From Desulfobulbaceae bacterium BRH_c16a (lineage in GTDB: Bacteria; Desulfobacterota; Desulfobulbia; Desulfobulbales; Desulfocapsaceae), in the NCBI GenBank assembly GCA_000961725.1, contig LADS01000039.1:1-64000 (forward strand): a stretch of 64,000 bases of DNA, written 5' to 3'. The translations under genes were made by a program, and so were the position numbers. The notes under the pieces are model-generated. The model was not told the DNA's origin. It worked only from the letters and a program-made list of their open reading frames with translations, and did no database searches. Below are positions 16,814 through 26,181 of this stretch, one piece after another. Position 1 is the first letter of the stretch; each line of letters begins with the position of its first letter.

Positions 16814-17554
16814 TTACAGATTACCGGCGAGAAACTGGACTATCGAAACGGCAGTCACGGTGGCGGTCTCGGCCCGCAGGATTCTCTCCCCAAGACTCAC
16901 CGTCCGCCAGCCGGACTCACGGGCAAGGTCAACCTCCTGCCGTGAAAAGCCACCCTCCGGCCCGAGAATCAGGGCAACCGACCGGGCGTTGCCGATGGCC
17001 GGAATATTGTCCAGGTGCAGCTCCTTTTCCTCTTCCCAGAAAAGAAGGCGCAGCATGTCCTCGCTGTTTGATTCGCCGTTTTGCAAGAGAGCATCATAAC
17101 CGATCGGCGCGTCCAGCTGCATCGACTGGAGCCGCATACACTGCTTGCAGGCCGCAAGACCGATACGCTGCCACCGTTCATGTTTTTTCCGGCTCTGGGC
17201 GGGATCGAGTTTTCCCTGACATCTGGAACTGTGAAAAGGAGTGAAGCGGGTCACCCCCAGTTCCGTGCATTTCTGCACCACGGTGTCCATCTTCTCGCCC
17301 TTCAGAATACCCTGGCCTACCCAGACGGTTTTGCCGGGCTCCGCCGCTGTCGCGACAATTCCCTCAATGCGCAGCGCGACCCGCCGTCCAATTTCACCGA
17401 TAACGGCGCGGTACACCGTTCCCTGCCCGTCGAGCAGTTCGACACCGGTTCCGGCCGACAGCCGCAGGACCTTGGAAATATGATGGGATTCTTCTTCGGA
17501 AAGAAATACGTCGTCCCCTTTTCGGGTCGTTGGATCAAAATAAAACCGTCGCAT
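16814..17554 (-). CDS. rsmE: 16S rRNA m3U1498 methyltransferase
   Basis: 246 residues, usual length. RsmE methylates N3 of U1498 in 16S rRNA using SAM and has an N-terminal PUA-like domain and a C-terminal knotted SPOUT domain. Visible signatures are ESHHISKVLRL near residue 23, KGEKMDTVVQKCTELGV near 86, and LILGPEGGFS plus LGERILRAETA in the SAM-binding knot. All are characteristic. It precedes mnmH on the same strand. Confidence 0.95.
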   Translation of the reverse strand: MRRFYFDPTTRKGDDVFLSEEESHHISKVLRLSAGTGVELLDGQGTVYRAVIGEIGRRVALRIEGIVATAAEPGKTVWVGQGILKGEKMDTVVQKCTELGVTRFTPFHSSRCQGKLDPAQSRKKHERWQRIGLAACKQCMRLQSMQLDAPIGYDALLQNGESNSEDMLRLLFWEEEKELHLDNIPAIGNARSVALILGPEGGFSRQEVDLARESGWRTVSLGERILRAETATVTAVSIVQFLAGNL

Positions 17555-17717
17555 CTGATATTTTTAACACCATTTTGTAATGAAAAAACCTTGAAAATCG
17601 CGGTTACAGCCATTTTACCTTCTTTCAAATTGACAACTTGCCCTGCATTCCTTAAGTATGAAAGGAGTGAGCGATTTATTCAGGTAGAAATAATCATAGC
17701 CCTTCCAGGACTGAAAA

Positions 17718-18095
17718 ATGCCACAAGAAAAACGAGAACAGGAACGGTTCACCCTTAACCTCCATGCCAGGATATCCTATCGGCACACCGAAGATAAGTC
17801 ACCTGTCATTGAAACGGTCGCAGCGAATATCGCCGCCGGCGGGGCCTTCCTGAAAACTGCCCACCCTTTCCCTATGGCGGCAAAAATATCGGTCGAGTTC
17901 TTTCTTTCTGTCGACGATTTAAAGAAGCTGAGATTCATCCTCTCTCTGGAAAGCCTGAAACAGGTGACCGGCCGAAACATCTGGGTCAGGGCAAGCGGCA
18001 TTGTCATCCGCCGGGAGGCGGACGGAATCGGCATCATCTTCGACACCGATTACCAGCTTACCCCTATACATCCGTCGCAGGTAGCGAATAGTTGA
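17718..18095 (+). CDS. PilZ domain protein (c-di-GMP effector)
   Basis: 125 residues, a single PilZ domain. PilZ domains bind cyclic di-GMP through RxxxR and (D/N)x(S/A)xxG motifs. Here REQER (R6 to R10) and NIAAGG (37-42) fit both, with Ala replacing the more common Ser. A possible nucleotide source, a GGDEF protein, is encoded at 41.2 kb, but nothing ties the two directly. The 3' end overlaps the convergent prmA gene by 32 bases. The output process is unknown. Confidence 0.82.
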   Translation: MPQEKREQERFTLNLHARISYRHTEDKSPVIETVAANIAAGGAFLKTAHPFPMAAKISVEFFLSVDDLKKLRFILSLESLKQVTGRNIWVRASGIVIRREADGIGIIFDTDYQLTPIHPSQVANS

Positions 18096-18978
18096 ACCGA
18101 AGAGCCGCCCACTCCTTGCACTGGGCCCGCTCAACCAGGGTGAATCCTCGGCCGGTGAAAACCACGGAGATGTTTTCAACCTGTTCGCCCGCCAGAATCC
18201 CGGAAAGGATCAAGCTGCCTCCCGTAGCAGTCACCCTGGTCAGATCGTCCGCCATCGCTATCAGCACGTCGTGGACAATATTGGCAACAACAACTTCATA
18301 TTGCTCCCTTAAAGAAGAAATTGGTGCAAGGCTCACTTCCATCCGGCCCTGAAGTCCGTTTCTGCCGACGTTCTCGGTTGCAGCCGCCACCGCCTCAGGA
18401 TCATTGTCTATGCCCAGAACCTTTTCCGCACCGAAGAGGACGGCCGCCATGCCGAGAATTCCCGTTCCGGTTCCCACATCGAGCAGTCGCTGTCCGGCCT
18501 TGCCGGTCAGGGTTTTCTGCAAAAACTCGAGCGACAGAGATGTGGTGGCATGATGGCCGGTACCGAAAGCCATGCCGGGATCCATGGTAATGACCATTTC
18601 TCCGGAAACCGGCTGATATTTTTCCCAGGTCGGGGCAATAATCAGACCGGGGACGATCTCAAAGGGTTTGAAGTGTTGTTTCCAGCTTGTCCCCCAGTCC
18701 TCTTCAGCGATCATCGTCCAGGTGACGGCAGGCACCGGCACTGCAAAGACATTTGCCAGTTCGGTAAGATAGGACGATATCTGGGCGATTATGGACAGGA
18801 CCTCCTCCTCGTCGGGATTGGCCTGCTGCACATATCCGGTCACGACGCCGTAATTCGCCTCGTCTTGCGCCCCGGTCTCAACCCCCGCCTCGATGACCCC
18901 GATGAGATAGTCACCGATCGGCTCCACCAGTACAGGGTCCGTGGCGATAGTAATTTTCAGCCATTTGTTCTCTGCCAT
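18064..18978 (-). CDS. prmA: Ribosomal protein L11 methyltransferase
   Basis: 304 residues from ATG 18978 (MAENKW), which follows GAGGAAGA; the ATG at 18996 would place that site inside the gene. PrmA trimethylates L11 with SAM. Motifs are DPGMAFGTGHHATT, the SAM-binding LLDVGTGTGILGMAA, GIDNDPEAV and the catalytic VVANIVHDVL in the place of NIL. The N-terminal substrate-recognition domain is present. It stands alone, convergent with the PilZ gene. Confidence 0.9.
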   Translation of the reverse strand: MAENKWLKITIATDPVLVEPIGDYLIGVIEAGVETGAQDEANYGVVTGYVQQANPDEEEVLSIIAQISSYLTELANVFAVPVPAVTWTMIAEEDWGTSWKQHFKPFEIVPGLIIAPTWEKYQPVSGEMVITMDPGMAFGTGHHATTSLSLEFLQKTLTGKAGQRLLDVGTGTGILGMAAVLFGAEKVLGIDNDPEAVAAATENVGRNGLQGRMEVSLAPISSLREQYEVVVANIVHDVLIAMADDLTRVTATGGSLILSGILAGEQVENISVVFTGRGFTLVERAQCKEWAALRFNYSLPATDV

Positions 18979-19109
18979 CTTCTTCCTCTTCTCCATATGC
19001 TCTCTCCGGGTCCTTCAAGGCCCGAAGGACAGCCGTTTTTCATATGACAAACAATCATGATCACGTTACTATGTCTAAAGTGGGCTAGAGCCCGCAACCG
19101 AAGGGTTAT

Positions 19110-19190
19110 GATCCCCTCCCACAACAGAGGGGATAAGTACCTTCACGAAATTCATTTCTAAAAAGCAAGAAATTGAATTTCTAAGGTACT
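19110..19190 (-). repeat. Palindromic intergenic element, copy 2
   Basis: Minus orientation relative to copy 1. The arms are AGTACCTT (19136-19143) and AAGGTACT (19183-19190), with an inner GAAATTC/GAATTTC stem. The flanking hairpin ATCCCCTC/GAGGGGAT spans 19111-19134. Two further small hairpins, GGGCT-AG-AGCCC (19082-19093) and AACC-GAAG-GGTT (19096-19107), precede it. It lies between prmA and letA, 50 bases before the letA start. Confidence 0.8.
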
Positions 19191-19240
19191 AAAAAGTCGT
19201 TCGTTTCCCTGTTCCCTGTCCTGCCGCCGAGGGTGGTTTC

Positions 19241-20569
19241 TTGCATTCCCAAAGAGATTCTCATACTTCTTTCACCGCCTGCTCCGATTGCGACCTGCTT
19301 GTGTCCTTCACCGAAGTGAAGGCGGGTTATTCCGTTCTCTGCCCCCGTTGCGGCAAGAAAATACACAAGAAAACCAAAGACTCAATCGCCAAAACGCTGG
19401 CTCTCAGCGTTACCGGATTGCTCCTGTACCTGCCGGCAATCACCCTGCCCCTCATGACCTTCAAGTCATTTGGGTTCAGCGATAGCGCTAATATACTCGA
19501 ATCGATCTTAAACTTTTACCGAAATGATTATTATCTGGTCGCCGTGATGGTGCTGCTCTCTGCCGTCGTCTTTCCGCTGGTTCTTCTTTCCGGCATCTTC
19601 TTCATCAGCCAGCAGCTCTACCGGAAGCGGTATTCTCCCTCTCTCGCAAAGATTTTCAGGATCTACGAACATCTTGAAGAATGGGCGATGGTCGAGGTCT
19701 ACCTGCTGGGGATCATGATCACTGTCATTAAAATGAACGGTACCTCCGACATCCAATACCACCCGGGCATTTTCTGCTTTACCGCACTGGTACTGATCAC
19801 CCTGACTCTTTCCACGATTATCGACAGAGACCTTTTCTGGAAAACCATAGAAAACTCCGCAGCAGAAAACAAGAAACTGTCTTTTGCCGACAATGATGCC
19901 GGGACTGCCCCGATTTCCGCAGCAGCAAGGGGCCTGATCCTCTGCCGCATCTGTCACCTGCTCTCACCGTCAACGCTTGCCGGCAAAGGATGCCCGCGGT
20001 GCGGGGAGCGGCTTCATGTGCGAAAACCAATGAGCTTTTCCAGCACCTGGGCGCTGATTATCACCTCGGTGATCTTTCTCGCTCCGGCCAATCTCCTGCC
20101 GATTATGCGAGTCGATTTTCTCGGCATCCCCGATCGTTCCACTATTTTGGACGGCATTATTTATTTTTTCCACAACGGGTCCTATTTGATCGGTCTGATC
20201 ATTTTTGCCGCATCGATCCTGGTGCCGGTCTTTAAAATTGTCGGTCTTGCCATCCTGCTCTCGACCAGACGGCCGTGCAAGGAGCATTTTCTCAAACAAA
20301 AAACCCGCATGTACCGGTTTATAGCCTTCGTCGGCAGATGGTCGATGCTTGACATTTTTGTCATCTCCCTGCTCTCCGTTCTCGTCGATTTTGGTTTTTT
20401 CACTTCCATTCATGCCGCACCGGCTGCCACATATTTCTGTATTGTCGTGGCCTCGACCATGTTTGCCGCCATAACCTTCGACCCGCGGATCATGTGGGAT
20501 ATCTGCGGCCCCTGTGACACCGCCATTGCTGACCCGGAACCCCCAACTTCTTTTGAGAAGACGTCATGA
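19241..20569 (+). CDS. letA: LetA/PqiA-like inner-membrane lipid transport protein
   Basis: 442 residues with a TTG start preceded by GAGGG; no in-frame ATG occurs until about residue 72. It has two PqiA modules, each opening with a four-cysteine zinc ribbon: C14-x2-C17...C34-x2-C37 and C235-x2-C238...C251-x2-C254. Each is followed by several transmembrane helices (first set about 52-195, second about 263-425). LetA couples lipid movement in the inner membrane to the MCE tunnel LetB. The stop overlaps the MCE gene start by ATGA. The pairing with a seven-MCE protein favours LetA over PqiA. Confidence 0.88.
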   Translation: MHSQRDSHTSFTACSDCDLLVSFTEVKAGYSVLCPRCGKKIHKKTKDSIAKTLALSVTGLLLYLPAITLPLMTFKSFGFSDSANILESILNFYRNDYYLVAVMVLLSAVVFPLVLLSGIFFISQQLYRKRYSPSLAKIFRIYEHLEEWAMVEVYLLGIMITVIKMNGTSDIQYHPGIFCFTALVLITLTLSTIIDRDLFWKTIENSAAENKKLSFADNDAGTAPISAAARGLILCRICHLLSPSTLAGKGCPRCGERLHVRKPMSFSSTWALIITSVIFLAPANLLPIMRVDFLGIPDRSTILDGIIYFFHNGSYLIGLIIFAASILVPVFKIVGLAILLSTRRPCKEHFLKQKTRMYRFIAFVGRWSMLDIFVISLLSVLVDFGFFTSIHAAPAATYFCIVVASTMFAAITFDPRIMWDICGPCDTAIADPEPPTSFEKTS

Positions 20570-23289
20570 CCAACACCGCTGTAATTAGAATAATACGTGG
20601 TATTTCGCCAATATGGACCCTTCCACTCATTGCGCTGGGTATTTGTGCCTGGCTGGTGTATTCCGCCTATACCAATGCCGGGGTCGAAATATCCATCTCT
20701 TTCAGAGATGCTTCGGGCATAGTTCCCGAAAAAACTCAGGTCATGGCCAGAGGGATACCGATCGGCATAGTGAAAGAACTTCACCCCGACCTCAATAATA
20801 ATCAAGTTAAGGTCATTGTGAAAATTGCCCGTGAGGCGGCACCGTATCTGGTCGAGGACACCCTGTTCTGGATAGTGCGTCCTGAACTGTCGGCAAGCTC
20901 CGTCCAGGGACTCGAAACGATACTTTCCGGTAGCTACATCGGTATCCAGACCGGCACCTCGACCAAATCCCGCGACGAATTCGAAGGACTCTCCACCGCT
21001 CCTCCCGTTTCCGCTGATACCCCCGGACTGCATTTACAGATCCGTGCGGATACGCTCGGATCTATTCAGGTAGGTACCGGAATATACTATCGAAACATTG
21101 AGATAGGCAAGGTCCAGAAATTCCAGCTCGTCTCCGATAACAGTGTGCTGATCGATGTATTCATCGAAGTACATTTCAGCCATCTGGTCAGGGAAGGCAG
21201 CCGTTTCTCCAATGCCAGCGGCATTCAGATCGGCGGCAAACTGCCGAACCTGAAAATCAAGGTCGAGTCCCTGGCGGCGCTCCTCAGGGGTGGAATCCTG
21301 CTCCATACCCCGGAACAGCTGCAGGACAGCCCGCCGGTCAAGAACAGTCACACGTTTTCTTTATATCCGGATTTCGAATCGGCCAATTACGGCCTGCCTA
21401 TGACCCTGACGCTCGCCTCGAGTGAGGACATTGTCGAGGGGTCGACCAAGATCATGTACCGTGGCCTGGAAGCTGGTTTTGTCAAAGAAATCAAAATAAA
21501 CGACGACGAGCAGCGGACAGTGACGGCCAGCATCCTCCTCGACCCGAGGGCAGAACTGATCCTCCGTGAAAACACCCGGTTCTGGATGGTAAAACCGCAG
21601 ATCTCGCCGTCGGGGATCAACAACCTTCGTCTCCTGCTTTCCGGAGCCCACATTACCTTTCAACCAGGCGACGGTGATTTCAGGAACCATTTCGATATCC
21701 TGCCCGAACCGCCGCCGCAGACTCCGCTGCGAGCCGGCCGGGCTTTCGTCCTTACCACCGGCACTCCCATCGACATCTCGGCCGGATCTCCGGTGTTTTA
21801 TAAAAACATCCAGGTGGGCGAGGTTATAGACGTCGATATCGACACATCGGGCGAAACTCTCCGCACGACGACCTATATCTACGAAAAATATCTGGGATTT
21901 CTCAGTACCAGGAGTGTGTTCTGGGTGCATTCCGGGATTGAAGTGAATGCCAGCCTGGGCGAGGGACTGGCGGTATCGACCGGTCCGCTGGCCGGCATGC
22001 TCCAGGGTGGGATAAGTTTTACCACTCCGGATAAACTGAATAAACAGAAGAATTATCCGCCGGAAGAAGGTTTCGGTTTCCGGCTCCACAACAGCTATAA
22101 GGATGCCGTTGCTGCCGTACCGGCCCTCCAGCCTGCCGGAATTCGTTTTCTCGTCGCCGCAGGCGATGCCCATTCCCTCTCCATAGGTTCGCCCATCCTC
22201 CATAAAAACATCAAAATCGGCGAAATAGAAGGTTTTCGACTGAGCGAAGACCAACAGTCGGTGCTGATCGAGTGTCTGGTGACGGATGAGCACAAAAAGC
22301 TCGTTCATCAAAAAACAAGATTTTACAATCTCAGTGGGATCAAGGTTTCCGGGGGTTTGAACGGCCTTGACGTCCAGACCGGCTCACTCCAGTCAATGGT
22401 CTCCGGAGGCATCGGCTGCATCAATCCCGGGCAGGGAGCTCCACCGGCCAAAGCCGAACCTTTCCTTTTGCATGCCGACCTGGCGGCCGCCATGCATGCC
22501 GACGAAGTTCTTTTGACGCTGTTGCTTACCGAGACCGATGGACTGAAGGCAGGTTCCCTTATCCGTTACAAAGGAATCGAAATCGGCAGGATTATGAGCA
22601 TGGCTTTTACCGACAATATGCAGACTATCAATGCCGATGCCCGGGTCGACAGAAATGCGGCATCTCTCTTTCGCATCGACACCAGGATCTGGGTGGAGAA
22701 GGCGGAAGTCGATCTTTCCGGGGTACGGAATGTCGAAACCATGGTGTTCGGCTCCTATCTGAATGTTTTGCCCGGAGAGGGTGCGCCTGCCCGAATTTTT
22801 GCCGTTTTGCCCAAACCGCCGCGAACGGAGATCGCCAGTCGCGACGGCCTTGGGATCGTGCTGGAAACAAAACATCTCGGTTCCCTGAGCGTAGGTTCCC
22901 CCGTCTACTACCGGCAGCTCGAGGTAGGGCAGGTCACCGGCTACGAGCTCTCGCCGACCTTCCAGAAAGTCCATGTGTTCATCAATATTGCCAACCCCTA
23001 CAAGGCTATTATCCGGAAGAACACCCGTTTCTGGAACGTCAGCGGGGCAAAGATTGCAGGCGGTATATTTTCCGGGCTCACTGTTTCCACGGAATCCCTT
23101 GCGGCTTTCATGCGCGGGGGTGTCGCCCTCGCCACCCCGGACAAGGAAGAAACCGGACCGGCTGTGCCTGCCGGTCAGCATTTTCCCCTTTTTGAAGGTC
23201 CCGAAAAAGAGTGGCTGGACTGGAATCCCGATATCGTGCTGCTGGAACAGGAACACTCCCGTCAAAGCATCAACGGAAAGAAGAGATAA
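20566..23289 (+). CDS. letB: LetB-like MCE tunnel protein, seven MCE domains
   Basis: 907 residues. One N-terminal transmembrane helix (about 17-36) precedes seven MCE domains, recognisable by their repeated openings such as VGTGIYYRNIEIGKV, EGSTKIMYRGLEAGFV, AGSPVFYKNIQVGEV, IGSPILHKNIKIGEI, AGSLIRYKGIEIGRI and VGSPVYYRQLEVGQV, starting near residues 45, 155, 280, 400, 520, 645 and 765. E. coli LetB also has seven MCE domains stacked into a tunnel between inner and outer membranes; PqiB has three. It probably carries phospholipids across the periplasm with the upstream LetA. Confidence 0.9.
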   Translation: MTNTAVIRIIRGISPIWTLPLIALGICAWLVYSAYTNAGVEISISFRDASGIVPEKTQVMARGIPIGIVKELHPDLNNNQVKVIVKIAREAAPYLVEDTLFWIVRPELSASSVQGLETILSGSYIGIQTGTSTKSRDEFEGLSTAPPVSADTPGLHLQIRADTLGSIQVGTGIYYRNIEIGKVQKFQLVSDNSVLIDVFIEVHFSHLVREGSRFSNASGIQIGGKLPNLKIKVESLAALLRGGILLHTPEQLQDSPPVKNSHTFSLYPDFESANYGLPMTLTLASSEDIVEGSTKIMYRGLEAGFVKEIKINDDEQRTVTASILLDPRAELILRENTRFWMVKPQISPSGINNLRLLLSGAHITFQPGDGDFRNHFDILPEPPPQTPLRAGRAFVLTTGTPIDISAGSPVFYKNIQVGEVIDVDIDTSGETLRTTTYIYEKYLGFLSTRSVFWVHSGIEVNASLGEGLAVSTGPLAGMLQGGISFTTPDKLNKQKNYPPEEGFGFRLHNSYKDAVAAVPALQPAGIRFLVAAGDAHSLSIGSPILHKNIKIGEIEGFRLSEDQQSVLIECLVTDEHKKLVHQKTRFYNLSGIKVSGGLNGLDVQTGSLQSMVSGGIGCINPGQGAPPAKAEPFLLHADLAAAMHADEVLLTLLLTETDGLKAGSLIRYKGIEIGRIMSMAFTDNMQTINADARVDRNAASLFRIDTRIWVEKAEVDLSGVRNVETMVFGSYLNVLPGEGAPARIFAVLPKPPRTEIASRDGLGIVLETKHLGSLSVGSPVYYRQLEVGQVTGYELSPTFQKVHVFINIANPYKAIIRKNTRFWNVSGAKIAGGIFSGLTVSTESLAAFMRGGVALATPDKEETGPAVPAGQHFPLFEGPEKEWLDWNPDIVLLEQEHSRQSINGKKR

Positions 23290-23317
23290 TCTCTCCCGCA
23301 AAACAGGAATCGGGCGT

Positions 23318-23335
23318 AACCGGCGAACGCCGGTT
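23318..23335 (+). terminator. Strong hairpin after letB, possible terminator
   Basis: AACCGGCG-AA-CGCCGGTT is a perfect inverted repeat 29 bases after the letB stop. No U-run follows directly, but a second small hairpin ACCG-TT-CGGT plus TTT comes ten bases later. Termination is likely but weakly supported. Confidence 0.4.
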
Positions 23336-23431
23336 GCCGGACCGTTCGGTTTTATGGTAAAGAACATGCTGTTCTGAACACAAAGCTCGCCCTTCTCATG
23401 CTGCAACAGACCTATTATCCAAGGAGAGATC

Positions 23432-24775
23432 ATGATGAAAAAAATCGTCCTGCGAGATGATGAGATGCCCACCCAATGGTATAATGTCGTTCCGGATCTG
23501 CCAAACGGCGTGCTTCCGCCCCTTGACCCGGAAACCAAACAGCCGATGGGTCCGGAAAAACTGGCTGCCGTTTTCCCCATGGGACTGCTCGAACAGGAAA
23601 TGTCCACCGAGCGGTTCATCGATATTCCCGAAGAAGTTCTGGAGATCCTGAAAATCTGGCGTCCCTCGCCCCTGGTCAGGGCAACCACCCTGGAAAAGGT
23701 TCTGGGTACCAAGGCCAAGATTTTTTTCAAAAACGAGGCGGTCTCTCCGGTTGGCTCGCATAAGGCCAACAGCGCCGTACCCCAGGCCTACTACAATAAG
23801 CGCGAAGGCGTCAAACGACTGACCACCGAAACAGGGGCCGGACAATGGGGCTGTGCTCTTTCACTTGCGACCAGCAAATTCGACCTGGAATGCAAGGTAT
23901 ATATGGTCAGGGTGTCGTTCGACCAGAAGCCGTACCGCAAGTCGATCATGCAGACCTTCGGCGCCAATGTCGTGGCCAGCCCCAGCATGGAGACCAGAAC
24001 CGGCCGGGCCATTCTCGAAAAAATGCCCGAGACTCACGGTTCACTGGGAATTGCCATCTCCGAAGCGCTGGAAGATGCCTCCTCGCGCGAAGACACCAAA
24101 TACGCTCTCGGATCCGTCCTCAATCATGTCATCCTCCATCAATCGATTATCGGTCTCGAGGCCAAAAAACAGATGGAGATCGCCGGGGAATATCCCGACG
24201 TCATCGTCGGCTGCTGCGGCGGCGGCTCGAATTTCGCAGGTCTTGCGTCACCCTATATCCCCGATTACCTGAACGGCAGGAAAATCCGCTTCGTCGGCAC
24301 TGAGCCGGCGTCCTGCCCGACTCTTACGGCCGGCAGGCTGGCCTACGATTTCGGCGATGTTGCCGGAACCACCCCGCTGCTCTATATGTACACCCTGGGA
24401 CACGATTTCATCCCGCCGGGCATTCATGCAGGCGGTCTGCGCTATCACGGAATGTCGCCGATCGTCTCGGCCATGGTCCGGGAAAAAATCGTCGAACCCG
24501 TCCAACTGCATCAGCTCGAATGTTTTGAGGCCGGTGTGCTCTTTGCAAAAGCGGAAGGCATCATCCCCGCGCCGGAGACCTGCCACGCAATTCGCGGCGC
24601 CATTATCGAAGCAATGAGAAACCCGGAAGAACCGAAAACCATCCTGTTCAACTTCTCCGGCCATGGTCTGATCGATATGGCTTCCTACGACAGGTACTTC
24701 GCCGGCCAGCTCCACGATTACGCCTATCCGGCCGAGGCAATAGCTCAATCGATGGCCAACCTGCCGAAAATCTGA
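23432..24775 (+). CDS. TrpB2-type tryptophan synthase beta-like protein
   Basis: 447 residues, start supported by AAGGAGAG. It belongs to the TrpB2 class, longer than the usual ~400-residue TrpB1 by an N-terminal extension. PLP-dependent TrpB joins indole with serine to make tryptophan. The PLP lysine is K111 in GSHKANSA, and the phosphate-binding loop is GCCGGGSNF near residue 247. No trpA or other trp gene is adjacent; TrpB2 proteins often stand alone and are proposed to use free indole or phosphoserine. Confidence 0.88.
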   Translation: MMKKIVLRDDEMPTQWYNVVPDLPNGVLPPLDPETKQPMGPEKLAAVFPMGLLEQEMSTERFIDIPEEVLEILKIWRPSPLVRATTLEKVLGTKAKIFFKNEAVSPVGSHKANSAVPQAYYNKREGVKRLTTETGAGQWGCALSLATSKFDLECKVYMVRVSFDQKPYRKSIMQTFGANVVASPSMETRTGRAILEKMPETHGSLGIAISEALEDASSREDTKYALGSVLNHVILHQSIIGLEAKKQMEIAGEYPDVIVGCCGGGSNFAGLASPYIPDYLNGRKIRFVGTEPASCPTLTAGRLAYDFGDVAGTTPLLYMYTLGHDFIPPGIHAGGLRYHGMSPIVSAMVREKIVEPVQLHQLECFEAGVLFAKAEGIIPAPETCHAIRGAIIEAMRNPEEPKTILFNFSGHGLIDMASYDRYFAGQLHDYAYPAEAIAQSMANLPKI

Positions 24776-24812
24776 ACCCTGTTGAGAGAGATTTGCAGAG
24801 GTTCAAAAAAGA

Positions 24813-24844
24813 AGGCCCATCAACCCGATATGGGTGATGGGCCT
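24813..24844 (-). terminator. Terminator of the omptin gene (minus strand)
   Basis: AGGCCCATC (24813-24821) pairs with GATGGGCCT (24836-24844), and an inner ACCC/GGGT extends the stem. Read on the minus strand the hairpin is followed by TTCTTTTTT, an intrinsic terminator for the gene ending at 24895. It might also stop trpB2 transcripts. Confidence 0.75.
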
Positions 24845-24894
24845 GGTAGAGCAGCGCGACGGCAATTTCCGGCAATTGCCTATACGGGCAAAAC

Positions 24895-25896
24895 TTAGAA
24901 CGTATACCGTAGCGAGACAGAGAAGAGGGAATATGTCAGATCCATTCCAGCGCCGTCGACAATAAAATAGGCAACCCCTTCATCCAGGAACTGCCATTCC
25001 GCATCGCCCTGGGTTGTATCGTATTTCTGGTAGCTGTATGCCATCAGCACGGAGAGATTCCTGTTGATGAGATAGTTGCCGGAGATATCGAAGGCGAACA
25101 TATCGCCATCTTCGATATCATCATAGGTAACCAGGTTGCGCAGATAGTGATTATCGGTGGCCTCACCCTGGACAATTGGTGAATAAATCATCCGGCCGGC
25201 GAGTTCAAATTTGGTAAAATAGGCGGCAAATCCCATCCCGAAGTACAATGAATCATAGGTCTGTTCATAGCCGATCCCCAGCAGGCCGTCGGGAAACGAT
25301 CCGGCGGTGTCCCGAAAGCCATTGACGGAATAAACATAGTCGCCGCCATAGGACTCCCAGCCGAAATTATCCCGTTTGTAGCCGACAATAGCACTAAAGG
25401 CCGCACTGTCCGTGCGGAAGAAGGCGAAATCGGCGTTGAGATCGATGATACTCGCCTCGGTAACATCGGTATCGTCATGGGTTGACCAGTCCGTCCAGTC
25501 GAGGCCGGGAACCTGCCAGTCATAATCGTCCATCGTCCCATCCCCGTCAAAAGCCTTAAACCAGCCGTCGAAATTGACAGTCAGCCAGTTCTGCACCTTC
25601 ATCTGCGCGTCGATGCCGATCATGAATAAGTTATCGATTTTCCAGGTCAACTCGCTGGCTTTATGATTGCCGACAGAAGGCCAGTATACAATTTCCGTGG
25701 CTTCACCGGTAAGATAACCGACGCCGACCCCCAGGGAAAACTTTATCGGTGAAGATGTTTCGGGCATTGCCACCTCTACGCTTTGAGCCGGAGCCACGGC
25801 AACAGGGCCGGCAGCCACTGCCTGGGTCGCACCAAACAGTATCACGGATGCAGCGCACAAGATTGAGGTTTGATAGATCGATCGTTGAGATTTCAT
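24895..25896 (-). CDS. Omptin-family outer membrane protease
   Basis: 333 residues from ATG 25896, with GGAGG four bases upstream; an ATG at 25920 is upstream of that site. A signal peptide (about residues 5-28) is followed by a long linker and a ten-strand beta-barrel ending in the outer-membrane signature SLRYTF. Alignment by eye to E. coli OmpT is clear: DDYDW matches VDQDW (catalytic Asp83/Asp85), DWTDWSTHDDTD matches TWTDESRHPDTQ, GSFPDGLLGIGYEQ matches GSFPNGERAIGYKQ, and TDNHY matches NDEHY (Asp210/His212). The catalytic residues are kept, so it should cleave extracellular or surface peptides, classically between basic residues. Omptins are best known from gammaproteobacterial pathogens. 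Confidence 0.85.
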   Translation of the reverse strand: MKSQRSIYQTSILCAASVILFGATQAVAAGPVAVAPAQSVEVAMPETSSPIKFSLGVGVGYLTGEATEIVYWPSVGNHKASELTWKIDNLFMIGIDAQMKVQNWLTVNFDGWFKAFDGDGTMDDYDWQVPGLDWTDWSTHDDTDVTEASIIDLNADFAFFRTDSAAFSAIVGYKRDNFGWESYGGDYVYSVNGFRDTAGSFPDGLLGIGYEQTYDSLYFGMGFAAYFTKFELAGRMIYSPIVQGEATDNHYLRNLVTYDDIEDGDMFAFDISGNYLINRNLSVLMAYSYQKYDTTQGDAEWQFLDEGVAYFIVDGAGMDLTYSLFSVSLRYTF

Positions 25897-26181
25897 ATTC
25901 CTCCTGTCTGTACTGATCATAGGTTTCTATAGGCCGGAACTTTGCCGACGGTTGACCGGAAAACACTGAGGTGAATAACCCCTCATAAAAATATCTAAAG
26001 AATTGAATGACATCAAAGGGCAAATGTCAATCACAAAGATGAAAAAACAACCAAGCGACACCATTGCCGGCGCTCAGGAAGATGAAGATAAGCCTGCACG
26101 CCCCCGTTTCCTTGCAAATCGACGAGGTAATTATTACATTTTCCGCAATCCGATAACTCATTCAGGAGGATAAACGGTATT

